64,000 bases of DNA from Citrobacter farmeri (GCF_019048065.1 NZ_CP077291.1:1240001-1304000), one strand, 5' to 3'. Counted from the first letter of the stretch, positions 37,950 through 54,889 are shown. Program-made: numbers and translations. Notes: generated by a model not told the origin, from the letters alone.

Positions 37950-39314
37950 TTACTTGTGGGTGCGTTTCTTCACCGGTTTGATATCGGTGACCTGACTTTC
38001 CACCCAGCCGTCTTCCAGTCGGGTGGTCATCACATCACCGGTCTTCACCTGTTTCACTTTTTTCAGCACCTTGCCATCGGTGGCGGTAGAAACACTGTAA
38101 CCACGCGCCAGGGTCGAGAGTGGGCTGACTGCTTCCAGATGCGTTACCGCGTTGCCAAAACGTTCACGCGTGGCGCTCAGACGTGAACGTACATTCTCCG
38201 CCAGACGATATTCCAGTTGCTGAATGCGGGTTTGCGCCCGATGAATACGCGGCTGAGGGCTTTGCTGGTTCAGGCGCTGTAACAGGCGAGCCTGGCGTTG
38301 ACTGGTGCGCTTCAACTGGCTGTCGATGGCCACATTCATACGCTGATGCAATCTTTCCAGCGCCGTCTGCTGACGGGCGAGACGCAATTGCGGGTGCTGT
38401 TGTTGCAGACGGTGATAAATCTGGGTGAATCGGCGACTGCGGTTCGCGAGAAAATAATCCATCGCCATACCGAGACGCTGCTGGGCGGACAGGATCTGGC
38501 GCAGCAACTCCTGCTGATTTCGGCTGACCATTTCAGCCGCAGCAGAAGGCGTCGGCGCACGCAGGTCGGCAATAAAATCGGCAATAGTCACGTCCGTTTC
38601 GTGGCCGACGGCGCTGACGACAGGGATCATGCTGGCAAAAATAGCCCGGGCGACGCGTTCGTCGTTAAAGCTCCATAAATCTTCCAGTGAACCACCGCCC
38701 CGCCCGACAATCAGAACATCGCACTCCTGGCGCGCATTCGCCAGTTCAATAGCACGGACAATCTGCCCCGGCGCATCGTCGCCCTGGACGGCGGTCGGAT
38801 AGATAATGACCGGTAAAGAGGGATCGCGACGTTTCAGGACATGGAGAATATCGTGCAGTGCGGCCCCGGTCTTCGAGGTGATCACGCCCACGCAGTGGGC
38901 GGGAGAGGGGAGGGCTTGCTTGTGTTGCTGATCAAAAAGCCCTTCAGCCTGCAGTTTGACTTTTAGCTGCTCATACTTTTGCTGGAGCAGTCCTTCGCCG
39001 GCCGGCTGCATGCTTTCGACGATAATCTGGTAGTCACCGCGCGGCTCGTACAGGGTGATATTGGCGCGAACCAGCACCTGTTGACCATGCTGGGGGCGAA
39101 AAGTTACCCGACGGTTGCTATTGCGGAACATCGCACAGCGCACCTGCGCAGTGTCATCTTTGAGCGTGAAGTACCAGTGCCCCGATGACGGCTGCGAGAA
39201 ATTGGAGATCTCACCGCTAATCCAGACCTGCCCCATCTCCTGTTCAAGCAGCAGACGAACCGTCTGATTCAGGCGGCTAACAGTAAAAATTGCGGAGGTC
39301 TGAGAGGATAACAT
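37950..39314 (-). CDS. xseA: Exodeoxyribonuclease VII large subunit
   Basis: 454 residues (E. coli 456). An N-terminal OB fold (about 20-115, '[20 protein letters not shown]') is followed by the catalytic domain with '[14 protein letters not shown]' and '[16 protein letters not shown]', then a long helical C-terminal region (about 270-430) rich in Gln and Arg. With XseB it degrades single-stranded DNA from both ends. It is divergent from guaB. In Salmonella the CS54 pathogenicity island lies next to this gene. Confidence 0.97.
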   Translation of the reverse strand: MLSSQTSAIFTVSRLNQTVRLLLEQEMGQVWISGEISNFSQPSSGHWYFTLKDDTAQVRCAMFRNSNRRVTFRPQHGQQVLVRANITLYEPRGDYQIIVESMQPAGEGLLQQKYEQLKVKLQAEGLFDQQHKQALPSPAHCVGVITSKTGAALHDILHVLKRRDPSLPVIIYPTAVQGDDAPGQIVRAIELANARQECDVLIVGRGGGSLEDLWSFNDERVARAIFASMIPVVSAVGHETDVTIADFIADLRAPTPSAAAEMVSRNQQELLRQILSAQQRLGMAMDYFLANRSRRFTQIYHRLQQQHPQLRLARQQTALERLHQRMNVAIDSQLKRTSQRQARLLQRLNQQSPQPRIHRAQTRIQQLEYRLAENVRSRLSATRERFGNAVTHLEAVSPLSTLARGYSVSTATDGKVLKKVKQVKTGDVMTTRLEDGWVESQVTDIKPVKKRTHK

Positions 39315-39403
39315 GTGAGCGGGATCAAATTCTAAATCAGCAGGTTATTCAATCGATAGTAACCCGCCTGAGCAGGAGCGCAAGCATTATTTGCAAAAAA
39401 GTG

Positions 39404-39432
39404 TGGATGCAACCGATTACGCTCTGTATAAT
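39404..39432 (+). promoter_or_regulatory. guaBA promoter with PurR operator
   Basis: TATAAT at 39427-39432 is a perfect -10; the -35 is poor. The 16-mer ATGCAACCGATTACGC (39407-39422) matches the PurR consensus ACGCAAACGTTTTCGT at 11 positions and covers the -35/spacer region, as in the known E. coli guaBA control region. GMP synthesis is therefore repressed by PurR with hypoxanthine or guanine. Confidence 0.7.
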
Positions 39433-39475
39433 GCCACGGCAATATTTATCCACCCCCAGGTTAGAGATATTGCCC

Positions 39476-40942
39476 ATGCTACGTATTGCTAAAGAAGCTT
39501 TGACGTTTGACGACGTCCTCCTCGTTCCCGCTCACTCCACCGTTCTGCCGAATACTGCCGACCTCAGCACGCAGTTGACGAAAACTATTCGTCTGAACAT
39601 TCCTATGCTCTCCGCAGCAATGGACACCGTGACTGAAGCGCGCCTCGCAATTGCGCTGGCCCAGGAAGGTGGCATCGGTTTTATCCATAAAAACATGTCG
39701 ATTGAGCGTCAGGCGGAAGAAGTTCGCCGCGTGAAAAAACATGAATCTGGCGTGGTAACCGACCCGCAAACCGTTCTGCCCACCACGACCCTGCGTGAAG
39801 TGAAAGAACTGACCGAACGCAATGGTTTTGCCGGCTACCCGGTGGTAACGCAAGACAATGAACTGGTTGGGATCATCACCGGTCGTGACGTGCGTTTTGT
39901 GACCGATCTGAGCCAACCTGTCAGCGTTTACATGACGCCGAAAGAGCGTCTGGTCACTGTTCGCGAAGGCGAAGCCCGCGATGTTGTGTTGGCAAAAATG
40001 CACGAAAAACGCGTTGAGAAAGCGCTGGTTGTTGATGACAGTTTCCACCTGCTCGGCATGATCACCGTGAAAGACTTCCAGAAAGCCGAACGTAAACCGA
40101 ACTCCTGTAAAGATGAGCATGGCCGCCTGCGCGTTGGCGCTGCGGTTGGTGCGGGCGCCGGTAACGAAGAGCGTGTTGATGCGCTGGTCGCGGCCGGAGT
40201 TGATGTGCTGCTGATCGACTCTTCTCATGGTCATTCAGAAGGTGTTTTACAGCGCATCCGTGAAACTCGTGCTAAATATCCGGACCTGCAGATCATTGGC
40301 GGTAATGTGGCAACCGGTGCGGGCGCACGTGCCCTGGCGGAAGCGGGTGTGAGCGCGGTGAAAGTGGGTATCGGCCCCGGCTCTATCTGTACGACCCGTA
40401 TCGTGACTGGCGTGGGTGTTCCGCAGATCACCGCGGTGTCTGATGCCGTTGGAGCGCTGGAAGGCCTGGGTATTCCGGTTATTGCTGACGGTGGTATCCG
40501 TTTCTCTGGTGATATCGCCAAAGCCATCGCCGCAGGCGCAAGCGCGGTAATGGTAGGCTCCATGCTGGCAGGTACCGAAGAATCCCCGGGTGAAATCGAA
40601 CTCTATCAGGGCCGTTCTTACAAATCCTACCGCGGCATGGGCTCTCTGGGCGCGATGTCCAAAGGCTCTTCTGACCGTTACTTCCAGAGCGATAACGCCG
40701 CCGACAAACTGGTACCGGAAGGTATCGAAGGCCGTGTTGCCTATAAAGGCCGCCTGAAAGAGATCATTCACCAGCAGATGGGCGGCCTGCGCTCCTGTAT
40801 GGGGCTGACCGGCTGTGGTACTATCAATGAATTGCGTACTAAAGCGGAATTCGTACGTATCAGTGGTGCGGGTATTCAGGAAAGCCACGTTCACGACGTG
40901 ACCATCACCAAAGAGTCCCCGAACTATCGTATGGGCTCCTGA
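39476..40942 (+). CDS. guaB: Inosine-5'-monophosphate dehydrogenase
   Basis: 488 residues from '[19 protein letters not shown]', the E. coli start; in-frame sequence upstream to 39290 overlaps the promoter and is non-coding. The TIM barrel carries the catalytic cysteine in '[15 protein letters not shown]' (about 300-314), with two CBS domains inserted at about 93-205. It oxidises IMP to XMP with NAD+, the committed step to GMP. guaA follows at 68 bp. Confidence 0.98.
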   Translation: MLRIAKEALTFDDVLLVPAHSTVLPNTADLSTQLTKTIRLNIPMLSAAMDTVTEARLAIALAQEGGIGFIHKNMSIERQAEEVRRVKKHESGVVTDPQTVLPTTTLREVKELTERNGFAGYPVVTQDNELVGIITGRDVRFVTDLSQPVSVYMTPKERLVTVREGEARDVVLAKMHEKRVEKALVVDDSFHLLGMITVKDFQKAERKPNSCKDEHGRLRVGAAVGAGAGNEERVDALVAAGVDVLLIDSSHGHSEGVLQRIRETRAKYPDLQIIGGNVATGAGARALAEAGVSAVKVGIGPGSICTTRIVTGVGVPQITAVSDAVGALEGLGIPVIADGGIRFSGDIAKAIAAGASAVMVGSMLAGTEESPGEIELYQGRSYKSYRGMGSLGAMSKGSSDRYFQSDNAADKLVPEGIEGRVAYKGRLKEIIHQQMGGLRSCMGLTGCGTINELRTKAEFVRISGAGIQESHVHDVTITKESPNYRMGS

Positions 40943-40949
40943 TTTTCTT

Positions 40950-40972
40950 CGCCCGACCTTGTGTCGGGCGAT
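40950..40972 (+). terminator. Weak terminator/attenuator between guaB and guaA
   Basis: CGCCCGAC and GTCGGGCG form a stem, followed by ATTTATTT rather than a pure U tract. It probably lowers but does not block read-through into guaA. Confidence 0.6.
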
Positions 40973-41010
40973 TTATTTAACCTGTTTCACTTGCCTCGGA
41001 ATTAGCGTCA

Positions 41011-42588
41011 ATGACAGACAATATTCACAAGCATCGCATTCTCATCCTTGATTTCGGATCGCAGTACACACAACTGGTTGCACGCCGCGTGCGTGAACTG
41101 GGCGTTTACTGCGAACTGTGGGCATGGGATGTGACTGAAGCACAGATTCGCGAGTTTAATCCTAGCGGTATCATTCTTTCCGGTGGCCCGGAAAGCACCA
41201 CCGAAGAAAACAGCCCGCGTGCGCCGCAATACGTTTTCGAAGCCGGTGTTCCGGTCTTCGGCGTATGCTACGGCATGCAGACGATGGCTATGCAGTTGGG
41301 CGGTCATGTTGAAGGTTCGACTGAGCGTGAATTTGGTTACGCGCAGGTTGAAGTGGTGACCGACAGCGCGCTGGTTCGTGGTATCGAAGACTCGCTGACC
41401 GCTGACGGCAAACCGCTGCTGGACGTGTGGATGAGTCACGGCGATAAAGTGACGGCGATCCCGTCCGACTTTGTCACCGTTGCCAGTACCGAAAGCTGCC
41501 CGTTTGCCATCATGGCGAACGAAGAAAAACGCTTCTACGGCGTTCAGTTCCACCCGGAAGTGACTCACACCCGTCAGGGGATGCGCATGCTGGAGCGTTT
41601 TGTCCGTGACATTTGCCAGTGTGAAGCTCTGTGGACGCCAGCAAAAATCATCGATGACGCCGTTGAGCGTATCCGCCAACAGGTTGGCGATGACAAAGTG
41701 ATCCTCGGCCTTTCTGGCGGTGTGGATTCTTCTGTCACTGCGATGCTGTTGCACCGTGCGATCGGTAAAAACCTGACCTGTGTTTTCGTTGATAACGGTC
41801 TGCTGCGTCTGAATGAAGCCGAACAGGTGATGGACATGTTCGGTGACCACTTTGGTCTGAACATTGTTCACGTTCCGGCTGAAGACCGTTTTCTGACTGC
41901 GCTGAAAGGCGAAAACGATCCCGAAGCGAAGCGTAAAATCATTGGCCGTGTCTTTGTTGAAGTCTTCGACGAAGAAGCGCTGAAGCTGGAAGATGTTAAA
42001 TGGCTGGCGCAGGGCACTATCTATCCGGATGTTATTGAATCCGCCGCCTCTGCGACTGGCAAAGCGCACGTCATCAAATCTCACCATAACGTAGGCGGTC
42101 TGCCGAAAGAGATGAAGATGGGCCTGGTTGAGCCGCTGAAAGAGCTGTTTAAAGACGAAGTGCGTAAAATTGGTCTGGAACTGGGCCTGCCGTACGACAT
42201 GCTCTACCGCCACCCGTTCCCGGGGCCAGGTCTGGGCGTACGCGTGCTGGGCGAAGTGAAGAAAGAGTACTGCGACCTGCTGCGTCGTGCGGATGCTATC
42301 TTCATTGAAGAACTGCACAAAGCTGACCTGTATAACAAGGTGAGTCAGGCGTTCACCGTGTTCCTGCCGGTTCGCTCTGTTGGCGTGATGGGCGATGGTC
42401 GTAAATACGACTGGGTGGTTTCTCTGCGCGCGGTCGAAACTATCGACTTTATGACGGCGCACTGGGCGCACCTGCCGTATGACTTCCTGGGGCGCGTGTC
42501 TAACCGTATCATCAACGAAGTGAATGGTATTTCACGCGTTGTATATGATATCAGCGGTAAGCCGCCAGCCACGATCGAGTGGGAGTAA
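41011..42588 (+). CDS. guaA: GMP synthase (glutamine-hydrolysing)
   Basis: 525 residues. The N-terminal class I amidotransferase has its nucleophile in 'GVCYGMQ' (Cys86) and the His/Glu in 'FHPEVTH'. The ATP-pyrophosphatase domain has the P-loop 'GLSGGVDSS' (about 233-241), and the C-terminal dimerisation domain follows residue 405. It aminates XMP to GMP. It is the second gene of guaBA. Confidence 0.99.
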   Translation: MTDNIHKHRILILDFGSQYTQLVARRVRELGVYCELWAWDVTEAQIREFNPSGIILSGGPESTTEENSPRAPQYVFEAGVPVFGVCYGMQTMAMQLGGHVEGSTEREFGYAQVEVVTDSALVRGIEDSLTADGKPLLDVWMSHGDKVTAIPSDFVTVASTESCPFAIMANEEKRFYGVQFHPEVTHTRQGMRMLERFVRDICQCEALWTPAKIIDDAVERIRQQVGDDKVILGLSGGVDSSVTAMLLHRAIGKNLTCVFVDNGLLRLNEAEQVMDMFGDHFGLNIVHVPAEDRFLTALKGENDPEAKRKIIGRVFVEVFDEEALKLEDVKWLAQGTIYPDVIESAASATGKAHVIKSHHNVGGLPKEMKMGLVEPLKELFKDEVRKIGLELGLPYDMLYRHPFPGPGLGVRVLGEVKKEYCDLLRRADAIFIEELHKADLYNKVSQAFTVFLPVRSVGVMGDGRKYDWVVSLRAVETIDFMTAHWAHLPYDFLGRVSNRIINEVNGISRVVYDISGKPPATIEWE

Positions 42589-42621
42589 ATGTCCCTTCTC
42601 GTCGCTGACGTGTAGTCAATC

Positions 42622-42654
42622 AAACCCTCTGTTTATACAGGGGGTTTTTGTTTT
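42622..42654 (+). terminator. Terminator of guaBA
   Basis: ACCCTCTGT pairs with ACAGGGGGT around a TTAT loop, followed by TTTTGTTTT. It lies between guaA and the oppositely oriented yfgG. Confidence 0.88.
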
Positions 42655-42700
42655 ATCCGCGCGTAAAAATACCAGATGGTTTCCGTCTGGAATAAAAGGA

Positions 42701-42892
42701 TTAACGTTGAGCAGGCGTTTCGACAGAGAGGCTTGACTGTTGCGCGTCTTTTTTGTCCTGATGATGATGCCAGGCACCGATAGAAGAGTAGACAAAGCGT
42801 CCAAAAAAGAAGATAAAGCTGATAAGCAATACGATACGGGTCATGCGACTGTTAAATCGATGTCGTTTTCGCATACTGGTTGCCTGACTCAC
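42701..42892 (-). CDS. yfgG: YfgG family small membrane protein
   Basis: 63 residues starting at a GTG (42890-42892) after an AAGGA site; this gives 'VSQATSMRKRHRFNSRM', the same start and length as E. coli YfgG. A longer frame from 42961 exists but its extra residues are not part of the family. One membrane helix lies at about 19-36 ('IVLLISFIFFFGRFVYSS'), followed by 'GAWHHHQDKKD' with three His. E. coli work has linked YfgG to nickel/cobalt tolerance; the mechanism is not known. Confidence 0.88.
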   Translation of the reverse strand: MSQATSMRKRHRFNSRMTRIVLLISFIFFFGRFVYSSIGAWHHHQDKKDAQQSSLSVETPAQR

Positions 42893-43241
42893 AAAAGGTT
42901 CCTTAAGGGATGCCCGTTCGGGCGACCAGTACATTAAGGCACACTGTGTCGAATGGGTCAATTCCTGATTATGTAAAATTGCGTCAGTTGATTCATATTC
43001 TGGTGTTATGGAAATTAATTACATTATTTGCATTAATAATGTGAAAATGATAACGCGGTGAAATAAAGGTAATAATTGATTAATGGGGGGCAAATTATTT
43101 GATATACGTCAAAAATTACTTCCCGTTGATAACTAAAATCGGTGCAACATGTATGGTGAGTTTTCACCTTAATTTTGAAGTCAGGTGGGATGCCTGTCTG
43201 ATACACCCTCTTCAGGATTCTGAGGGTTCCGCTGAGCATCT
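42893..43241. promoter_or_regulatory. Divergent yfgG-yfgF control region with an FNR box
   Basis: 349 bp, AT-rich, without a gene. TTGATATACGTCAA at 43099-43112 matches the FNR consensus TTGAT-N4-ATCAA at 9 of 10 positions, lying about 130 bp before yfgF. This suggests oxygen-dependent expression of the c-di-GMP phosphodiesterase, in keeping with reports of an anaerobic role for YfgF in E. coli. Confidence 0.65.
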
Positions 43242-45488
43242 ATGCGACTGAATAAAAGTTATATTGCAATCAGAGATAAGTGGTGGGGACTTCCTCTGGT
43301 TTTGCCTTCCCTGTTCTTACCACTTGTGAGCCATACGAATACCTATGCGCATTTGGCTACCGGGGACGTCATCCTTTTTTACTTACCGTTATCACTCATG
43401 ATGAGCCTGATGATTTTTTTCGGTTGGGCTGCATTACCCGGAATTGTTCTGGCGATTTTTATCCGCAAATATCCCCAGATTGGGTTGGTGGAAACACTAC
43501 CTATAATTGTACATTTTCTTATTGCTATCGTGCTCAGTTGGGCTGGTTACCGTGTCTTCACGCCCCGGCGTAATAACATCTCACATGGCGACGCGCAGCT
43601 GGTCTTTCCCCGCATTTTTTGGCAGGTCTTTTGTCCTGCAACGTTATTTCTGGTGCTTTTTCAGTTTGCAGCCTTTGTGGGGATGTATGAAAGTAAGCTG
43701 AGCTTAATGGGAGTAACACCGTTTAACATCAACGCATTAATAAACTACCAGGGTATTCTGGTGGGAAACTTGATTGGTGTACCGCTCTTCTACTTTATTA
43801 TTCGCGTTATTCGTAACCCATTGCATTTGCGCAGCTATTATTCACAGTTGAAATTACAGTTTGATGCCAAAGCCTCGCAGAAAGAGGTCATTATTTGGTT
43901 GCTGGTATTGTCCGCATTAATGTCTCTGCTTTGTATGCCATTGAATGAAAATAGTTCAATATTCAGTACAAACTATACAATGTCGTTATTACTCCCGGTT
44001 ATGTTATGGGGGGCGATGCGTTATGGTTATCGTTTCATATCGCTGCTGTGGGCTCCGGTTTTAATTATTGCGATTCATAATTACAGAAGTTTTACGCCCT
44101 ATTATTCAGGTTACGATGTGCAACTGGCGATTACCTCTTCCAGTTTTCTGGTTTTTTCTTTTATTGTGAATTACATGGCGGTACTGGCGACGCGCCAGCG
44201 GATTGTGAGCAGTCGGGCCCGCCGTCTTGCGTTTCTTGACCCGGTGGTCCATCTTCCCAATCTTCGCGCACTCAATCGCGCACTGAGAAGCGCGCCCTGG
44301 TCAGCACTGTGTTTTCTGCGCGTTCCTGAACTGGAATTTCTTGTTAAAAATTATGGCATTATGCTGCGTATTCAGTACAAGCAGCAAATCTCCCACTGGA
44401 TAGCCAAAAAGCTGGGGCCAGATGAACATGTTTATCAAATGTCCGGGCCTGATCTGCTGCTGCGTTTAAATACAGAGTCGCATCAGCAACGCATTGAAGA
44501 GCTGGATGAACATATCAAGACATTCCGGTTTATCTGGGATGGTATGACGTTTTTGCCGCAGGTTGGGATGAGCTATTGTTACGTGCGTTCCCCGGTAAAC
44601 CACATCTACTTGTTGTTGGGCGAGCTAAGCACCATTGCTGAGTTGTCCATCATGACCAACACGCCAGAGAATCTGGAGCGTCGTGGTGCCATGAACATGC
44701 AACGCAATCTGAGAGATAAAGTTGCGATGATGAACCGGTTACAGCATGCGCTGGAACATGACCGTTTTTGTCTGATGGCGCAGCCAATTGAAGGGATTCG
44801 CGGTGATGTTTATCATGAGATTTTATTGCGATTGCTGGATGATGACGGTGGCATGATTAACCCTGACTCCTTCCTGCCCGTCGCGCATGAGTTTGGTCTT
44901 TCCTCGAGAATCGATCTCTGGGTCATTGAACACACGTTACGCTTTATGGCAGAGAATCGTGCCCAGATGCCCGCCCGTCGCTTTGCGCTTAATCTGTCGG
45001 CATCCTCTGTCTGTCGGGCTAAGTTTGCGCAGGACATCAGTAAACTTCTGAGCAAATACCAGATCGAAGCGTGGCAGTTGATTTTTGAAGTGACGGAAAG
45101 CCAGGCGTTGATGAATGCCGGACAGGCCGAAATCACACTGCAGAACCTGCAACAGTTGGGCTGCCAAATTGCCATCGATGACTTCGGTACGGGGTATGCC
45201 AGCTATGCAAGGCTAAAAAACGTTAACGCCAATATTCTGAAGATTGACGGCAGCTTCATCCGCAATATCGTCTCGAATAGCCTCGACTATCAGATCGTGG
45301 CTTCGATCTGCCATCTGGCGCGAATGAAGAAAATGCAGGTGGTTGCTGAATTTGTCGAAACTGAGGAGATTCGTCGGGCGGCAATTTCGCTGGGGATTGA
45401 CTATATGCAGGGATATTTAATCGGTGTGCCGCAACCGTTAGGCGAGACGCTGAAAGAGCAGGTGCCAGTCACAGTCACTGGCACCTGA
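43242..45488 (+). CDS. yfgF: Cyclic-di-GMP phosphodiesterase PdeF (YfgF)
   Basis: 748 residues. An N-terminal MASE1-type membrane sensor covers about 1-310 with around eight spans. A degenerate GGDEF domain follows (about 330-470), where the signature is replaced by 'MSGPDLLLRL', so cyclase activity is not expected. The C-terminal EAL domain (about 495-735) has 'YHEILLRLLDDDGG' (EIL in place of EAL), 'FALNLSAS', 'EVTESQAL', 'IDDFGTGYASY' and 'KIDGSFIRN', the catalytic metal set. It hydrolyses c-di-GMP. It converges with ppx with a 7-bp gap. Confidence 0.96.
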   Translation: MRLNKSYIAIRDKWWGLPLVLPSLFLPLVSHTNTYAHLATGDVILFYLPLSLMMSLMIFFGWAALPGIVLAIFIRKYPQIGLVETLPIIVHFLIAIVLSWAGYRVFTPRRNNISHGDAQLVFPRIFWQVFCPATLFLVLFQFAAFVGMYESKLSLMGVTPFNINALINYQGILVGNLIGVPLFYFIIRVIRNPLHLRSYYSQLKLQFDAKASQKEVIIWLLVLSALMSLLCMPLNENSSIFSTNYTMSLLLPVMLWGAMRYGYRFISLLWAPVLIIAIHNYRSFTPYYSGYDVQLAITSSSFLVFSFIVNYMAVLATRQRIVSSRARRLAFLDPVVHLPNLRALNRALRSAPWSALCFLRVPELEFLVKNYGIMLRIQYKQQISHWIAKKLGPDEHVYQMSGPDLLLRLNTESHQQRIEELDEHIKTFRFIWDGMTFLPQVGMSYCYVRSPVNHIYLLLGELSTIAELSIMTNTPENLERRGAMNMQRNLRDKVAMMNRLQHALEHDRFCLMAQPIEGIRGDVYHEILLRLLDDDGGMINPDSFLPVAHEFGLSSRIDLWVIEHTLRFMAENRAQMPARRFALNLSASSVCRAKFAQDISKLLSKYQIEAWQLIFEVTESQALMNAGQAEITLQNLQQLGCQIAIDDFGTGYASYARLKNVNANILKIDGSFIRNIVSNSLDYQIVASICHLARMKKMQVVAEFVETEEIRRAAISLGIDYMQGYLIGVPQPLGETLKEQVPVTVTGT

Positions 45489-45495
45489 GTGCGTT

Positions 45496-49108
<3,613 letters not shown>

Positions 49109-49257
49109 TAATACTTATACTCCGTTTTATTCACGGGACACTGCCTGGTTATTATGGCGAGCATTGCGCTCAGATGTCCAACTGTGCCAGAAAAGTATGA
49201 CAATAAACCGTCCGATCGCAAAGAGGAAGGGGGGCTGGAGGTTTGAAGAGAATAGCA

Positions 49258-49291
49258 AGCCGGATAAGGGATGACGTCCACTATCCGGCAC
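49258..49291. repeat. REP-like palindrome between purN and ppk
   Basis: GCCGGATA (49259-49266) and its inverse TATCCGGC (49282-49289) flank 15 bp, forming a simple REP-derived hairpin just after the purN stop, where it can end the purMN message. Confidence 0.65.
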
Positions 49292-49295
49292 AGTT

Positions 49296-49933
49296 TTATT
49301 CGTCGGCAGCGTAGCCTTGTGGTGGCAGACGAACACCGTCCAGCCAGGCGGCGTTATCATGCATTTTCAGGCGACCGTCCACAAACCAACTGACCACCAG
49401 CGGATAAATGGCGTGTTCCTGTACCTGAACGCGAGCGGTGATTTCATCTTCGTCATCGCCTTCAAAGACCGGAACTTTGGACTGCAAAATGACCGGCCCG
49501 CCGTCGAGTTCGTCAGTCACAAAGTGGACCGAAGTGCCATGCTCCTCATCGCCATTTTCCAGTGCCTGGCGGTGGGTGTGCAAACCAGGGTATTTGGGCA
49601 GCAGGGAAGGGTGAATATTCAGCAGTCGCCCGTTGTAGTGTGCGACGAACGCCGGGCTCAGAATGCGCATAAAACCGGCCAGTACGACCACGTCAGGCGC
49701 ATAAGCGTCGATCTCAAGGATCAGTTCACGGTCAAACGCTTCGCGGCTGGAAAACTGGTCAGCCGTCAGCGTATGGGCAGGGATTGCCGCTTTTCTGGCT
49801 CGCTCAAGGCCGAACGCATCGGCCTTGTTGCTGAATACTGCCCGAAGGGTGCCGTTGATTTTCTTCTCTTTGCAGGCATCAATAATCGCCTGCAAATTGC
49901 TTCCGTTACCGGAAATAAGCACCACAATATTCA

Positions 49934-49934
<1 letters not shown>
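49296..49934 (-). CDS. purN: Phosphoribosylglycinamide formyltransferase 1
   Basis: 212 residues. The substrate loop 'ISGNGSNLQAIIDACK' is at about 7-22, and the catalytic Asn/His/Asp triad lies in 'NIHPSLLPKYPGLHTH' (about 106-121) and 'DGGPVI'. It formylates GAR with 10-formyl-THF, the third step of purine synthesis. The ATG overlaps the purM stop (TAATG). Confidence 0.98.
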
Positions 49935-50992
<1,058 letters not shown>

Positions 50993-51031
50993 TTACGGTA
51001 AAAGTAAAATTCGGCGCAATTCTAACAGGGA

Positions 51032-51047
51032 AAGCAAACGTTTGCGA
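51032..51047 (-). promoter_or_regulatory. PurR operator of purMN
   Basis: AAGCAAACGTTTGCGA is almost identical to the PurR consensus ACGCAAACGTTTGCGT and fully palindromic in its core, 61 bp before the purM GTG. Purine repression of purMN is well established in E. coli. Confidence 0.9.
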
Positions 51048-51131
51048 GCCTGTGTTACATCCGTTTTTATCTGTCGAGTTTTGCAGCATTTTCTTCGCAA
51101 TGCTTCGTTTTTATGACCTGAGCCACGAAAA

Positions 51132-52664
<1,533 letters not shown>

Positions 52665-52684
52665 TTTCAGCCACTTGATACACT

Positions 52685-52712
52685 GCCCCGCACGGAATGC
52701 GGGGCATGTTTT
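52685..52712 (+). terminator. Terminator of the 6-phospho-beta-glucosidase gene
   Basis: GCCCCGC (52685-52691) pairs with GCGGGGC (52699-52705), followed by ATGTTTTA. Confidence 0.75.
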
Positions 52713-52769
52713 ATACTCATCACCCAAACGTATACCACTTTGCTTGATCCAGGTCATGCATACGTTATG

Positions 52770-52812
52770 TTGCGTCAGAGAGGAAAAGCGGTATAATCCG
52801 GCGATTTTTTTG
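52770..52812 (+). promoter_or_regulatory. upp-uraA promoter with UTP-sensitive start (GATTTTTTTG)
   Basis: TTGCGT (52770-52775) and TATAAT (52792-52797) are 16 bp apart. The expected start region reads GATTTTTTTG (52803-52812). In E. coli an initial GAUUUUUUU run lets RNA polymerase slip and add extra U residues when UTP is high, giving aborted transcripts and low upp-uraA expression. The seven-T run is preserved here. Confidence 0.8.
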
Positions 52813-52845
52813 TGGTTGCCACTCGTCTGAGGAAAGGAGAAGAGT

Positions 52846-53472
52846 ATGAAGATCGTGGAAGTCAAACACCCACTCGTCAAACACAAGCTAGGTCTGATGC
52901 GTGAAAACGATATCAGCACCAAACGCTTTCGTGAACTCGCCTCGGAAGTAGGCAGTCTGCTGACTTACGAAGCGACTGCGGGCCTGGAAACTGAAAAAGT
53001 GACCATTGAAGGCTGGAATGGTCCGGTCGAAGTCGATCAAATTAAAGGCAAAAAAATTACCGTCGTGCCTATCCTGCGTGCAGGTTTGGGGATGATGGAC
53101 GGCGTGCTGGAAAACGTACCGAGCGCACGTATCAGCGTGGTCGGCATGTACCGTAACGAAGAGACCCTGGAGCCGGTTCCGTATTTCCAGAAGTTGGTTT
53201 CTCATATTGACGAGCGCATGGCGCTGATCGTCGACCCCATGCTGGCGACCGGGGGTTCCGTTATCGCAACCATCGATCTGCTGAAAAAAGCGGGCTGCAG
53301 CAGCATCAAAGTGCTGGTGCTGGTGGCGGCGCCGGAAGGCATCGCCGCGCTGGAAAAAGCGCATCCGGATGTGGAACTGTACACCGCATCGATCGACCAG
53401 GGCTTAAACGAGCACGGATACATTATTCCGGGGCTTGGTGATGCCGGCGATAAGATTTTTGGTACCAAGTAA
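52846..53472 (+). CDS. upp: Uracil phosphoribosyltransferase
   Basis: 208 residues, the E. coli length. The PRPP-binding loop is '[16 protein letters not shown]' (about 126-141), and the uracil-binding end has '[18 protein letters not shown]'. It makes UMP from uracil and PRPP. It shares a promoter with uraA and has a strong GAAAGGAGAAGAG site. Confidence 0.99.
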   Translation: MKIVEVKHPLVKHKLGLMRENDISTKRFRELASEVGSLLTYEATAGLETEKVTIEGWNGPVEVDQIKGKKITVVPILRAGLGMMDGVLENVPSARISVVGMYRNEETLEPVPYFQKLVSHIDERMALIVDPMLATGGSVIATIDLLKKAGCSSIKVLVLVAAPEGIAALEKAHPDVELYTASIDQGLNEHGYIIPGLGDAGDKIFGTK

Positions 53473-53490
53473 GTGAATAACTAATAAATA

Positions 53491-53517
53491 GCCGACTTTA
53501 AGAGTCGGCTTTTTTTT
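53491..53517 (+). terminator. Intrinsic terminator between upp and uraA
   Basis: GCCGACT (53491-53497) and AGTCGGC (53503-53509), followed by eight T. Read-through must be partial for uraA to be expressed from the upp promoter. Confidence 0.88.
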
Positions 53518-53567
53518 GAATAAAACAACTCAACGACTCATAACAAACACACTCAGAGGAAAACACT

Positions 53568-54857
53568 ATGACGCGCCGTGCTATCGGGGTGAGTGAAAGA
53601 CCGCCGCTTTTACAGACAATCCCGCTTAGTTTGCAACACCTGTTCGCCATGTTTGGCGCAACCGTGCTGGTGCCAGTTCTGTTTCATATTAACCCGGCCA
53701 CCGTTCTGTTATTCAACGGGATCGGGACATTGCTCTATCTCTTTATCTGTAAAGGAAAAATCCCGGCCTATTTAGGCTCAAGCTTCGCCTTTATCTCACC
53801 GGTTTTGCTGTTGCTGCCGTTGGGATATGAAGTGGCGTTGGGCGGTTTCATCATGTGTGGCGTGCTGTTCTGCCTGGTGTCTTTCATTGTGAAGAAAGCC
53901 GGTACGGGCTGGCTGGACGTTATGTTTCCTCCTGCTGCCATGGGCGCAATCGTTGCCGTCATTGGTCTGGAGCTGGCAGGTGTTGCCGCCGGTATGGCCG
54001 GACTGCTGCCAGCGGAAGGACAAACTGCGGATTCTAAGACCATCATTATCTCGATGGTGACGCTGGCGGTGACCGTGTTCGGCTCGGTGCTGTTCCGTGG
54101 TTTCCTCGCGATCATCCCTATCCTGATTGGGGTACTGGCAGGTTATGCGTTGTCGTTTGCGATGGGCGTGGTCGATACCACACCGATTGCCGAGGCGCAC
54201 TGGTTTGCACTGCCGACCTTCTACACCCCTCGCTTTGAGTGGTTCGCTATTCTGACCATTCTGCCTGCGGCGCTGGTGGTGATTGCCGAACACGTTGGTC
54301 ACCTGGTGGTGACAGCGAATATCGTCAAAAAAGATCTGGTTCGCGATCCAGGCCTGCATCGCTCGATGTTTGCCAACGGTCTGTCGACGGTGATTTCCGG
54401 CTTCTTTGGCTCCACCCCGAACACCACCTACGGTGAGAACATTGGCGTGATGGCAATCACGCGTGTTTACAGTACCTGGGTGATCGGCGGAGCGGCGATT
54501 TTTGCCATCCTGCTCTCCTGCGTCGGCAAACTGGCGGCGGCGATTCAGATCATCCCACTGCCGGTGATGGGCGGGGTATCATTGCTGCTGTATGGGGTGA
54601 TCGGCGCGTCCGGTATTCGCGTGTTGATTGAATCGAAAGTGGATTACAACAAGGCGCAGAACCTGATCCTGACCTCCGTGATCCTGATCATCGGCGTCAG
54701 CGGTGCGAAGGTGCACATTGGCGCGGCGGAACTGAAAGGGATGGCGCTGGCGACAATCGTTGGGATCGCGCTGAGCCTGATCTTCAAGCTAATCTCTGTC
54801 CTTCGCCCGGAAGAAGTGGTGCTGGACGCGAAAGATGCGGATACGCCGCAGCAGTAA
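53568..54857 (+). CDS. uraA: Uracil:proton symporter UraA
   Basis: 429 residues with 14 predicted membrane segments, NCS2 family. The family motif is in '[19 protein letters not shown]' (about 284-302), and the substrate Glu residues are in the half-helices near 'VIAEHVGH' (E241) and 'TYGEN' (E290). It takes up uracil for Upp. The AGAGGAAAA site precedes the ATG. Confidence 0.98.
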   Translation: MTRRAIGVSERPPLLQTIPLSLQHLFAMFGATVLVPVLFHINPATVLLFNGIGTLLYLFICKGKIPAYLGSSFAFISPVLLLLPLGYEVALGGFIMCGVLFCLVSFIVKKAGTGWLDVMFPPAAMGAIVAVIGLELAGVAAGMAGLLPAEGQTADSKTIIISMVTLAVTVFGSVLFRGFLAIIPILIGVLAGYALSFAMGVVDTTPIAEAHWFALPTFYTPRFEWFAILTILPAALVVIAEHVGHLVVTANIVKKDLVRDPGLHRSMFANGLSTVISGFFGSTPNTTYGENIGVMAITRVYSTWVIGGAAIFAILLSCVGKLAAAIQIIPLPVMGGVSLLLYGVIGASGIRVLIESKVDYNKAQNLILTSVILIIGVSGAKVHIGAAELKGMALATIVGIALSLIFKLISVLRPEEVVLDAKDADTPQQ

Positions 54858-54864
54858 AAGGGAT

Positions 54865-54889
54865 CCGGGCAGTGATGCTGCCCGGTTTC
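54865..54889 (+). terminator. Terminator-like hairpin after uraA
   Basis: CCGGGCAG and CTGCCCGG pair around TGATG, followed by TTTCT. It lies 63 bp before the hda start. Confidence 0.65.

Noticed and set aside
39290..39475. Upstream extension of guaB.
   Set aside because: It covers the promoter and PurR site; the conserved protein starts at 39476.
41008..42471. A 487-codon open frame antisense to guaA, plus similar long antisense frames over iscS (11469-12401) and hscA (14178-15332).
   Set aside because: They lie fully opposite highly biased conserved genes, have no family signature and His/Arg/Phe-rich composition typical of reverse-frame artefacts. The sense genes are certain.
49175..49200. 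A PhoB-box-like stretch upstream of ppk (TTGTCATACTTTTCTGGCAC on the minus strand).
   Set aside because: The first 7-mer fits, but the second repeat is out of register and matches poorly.
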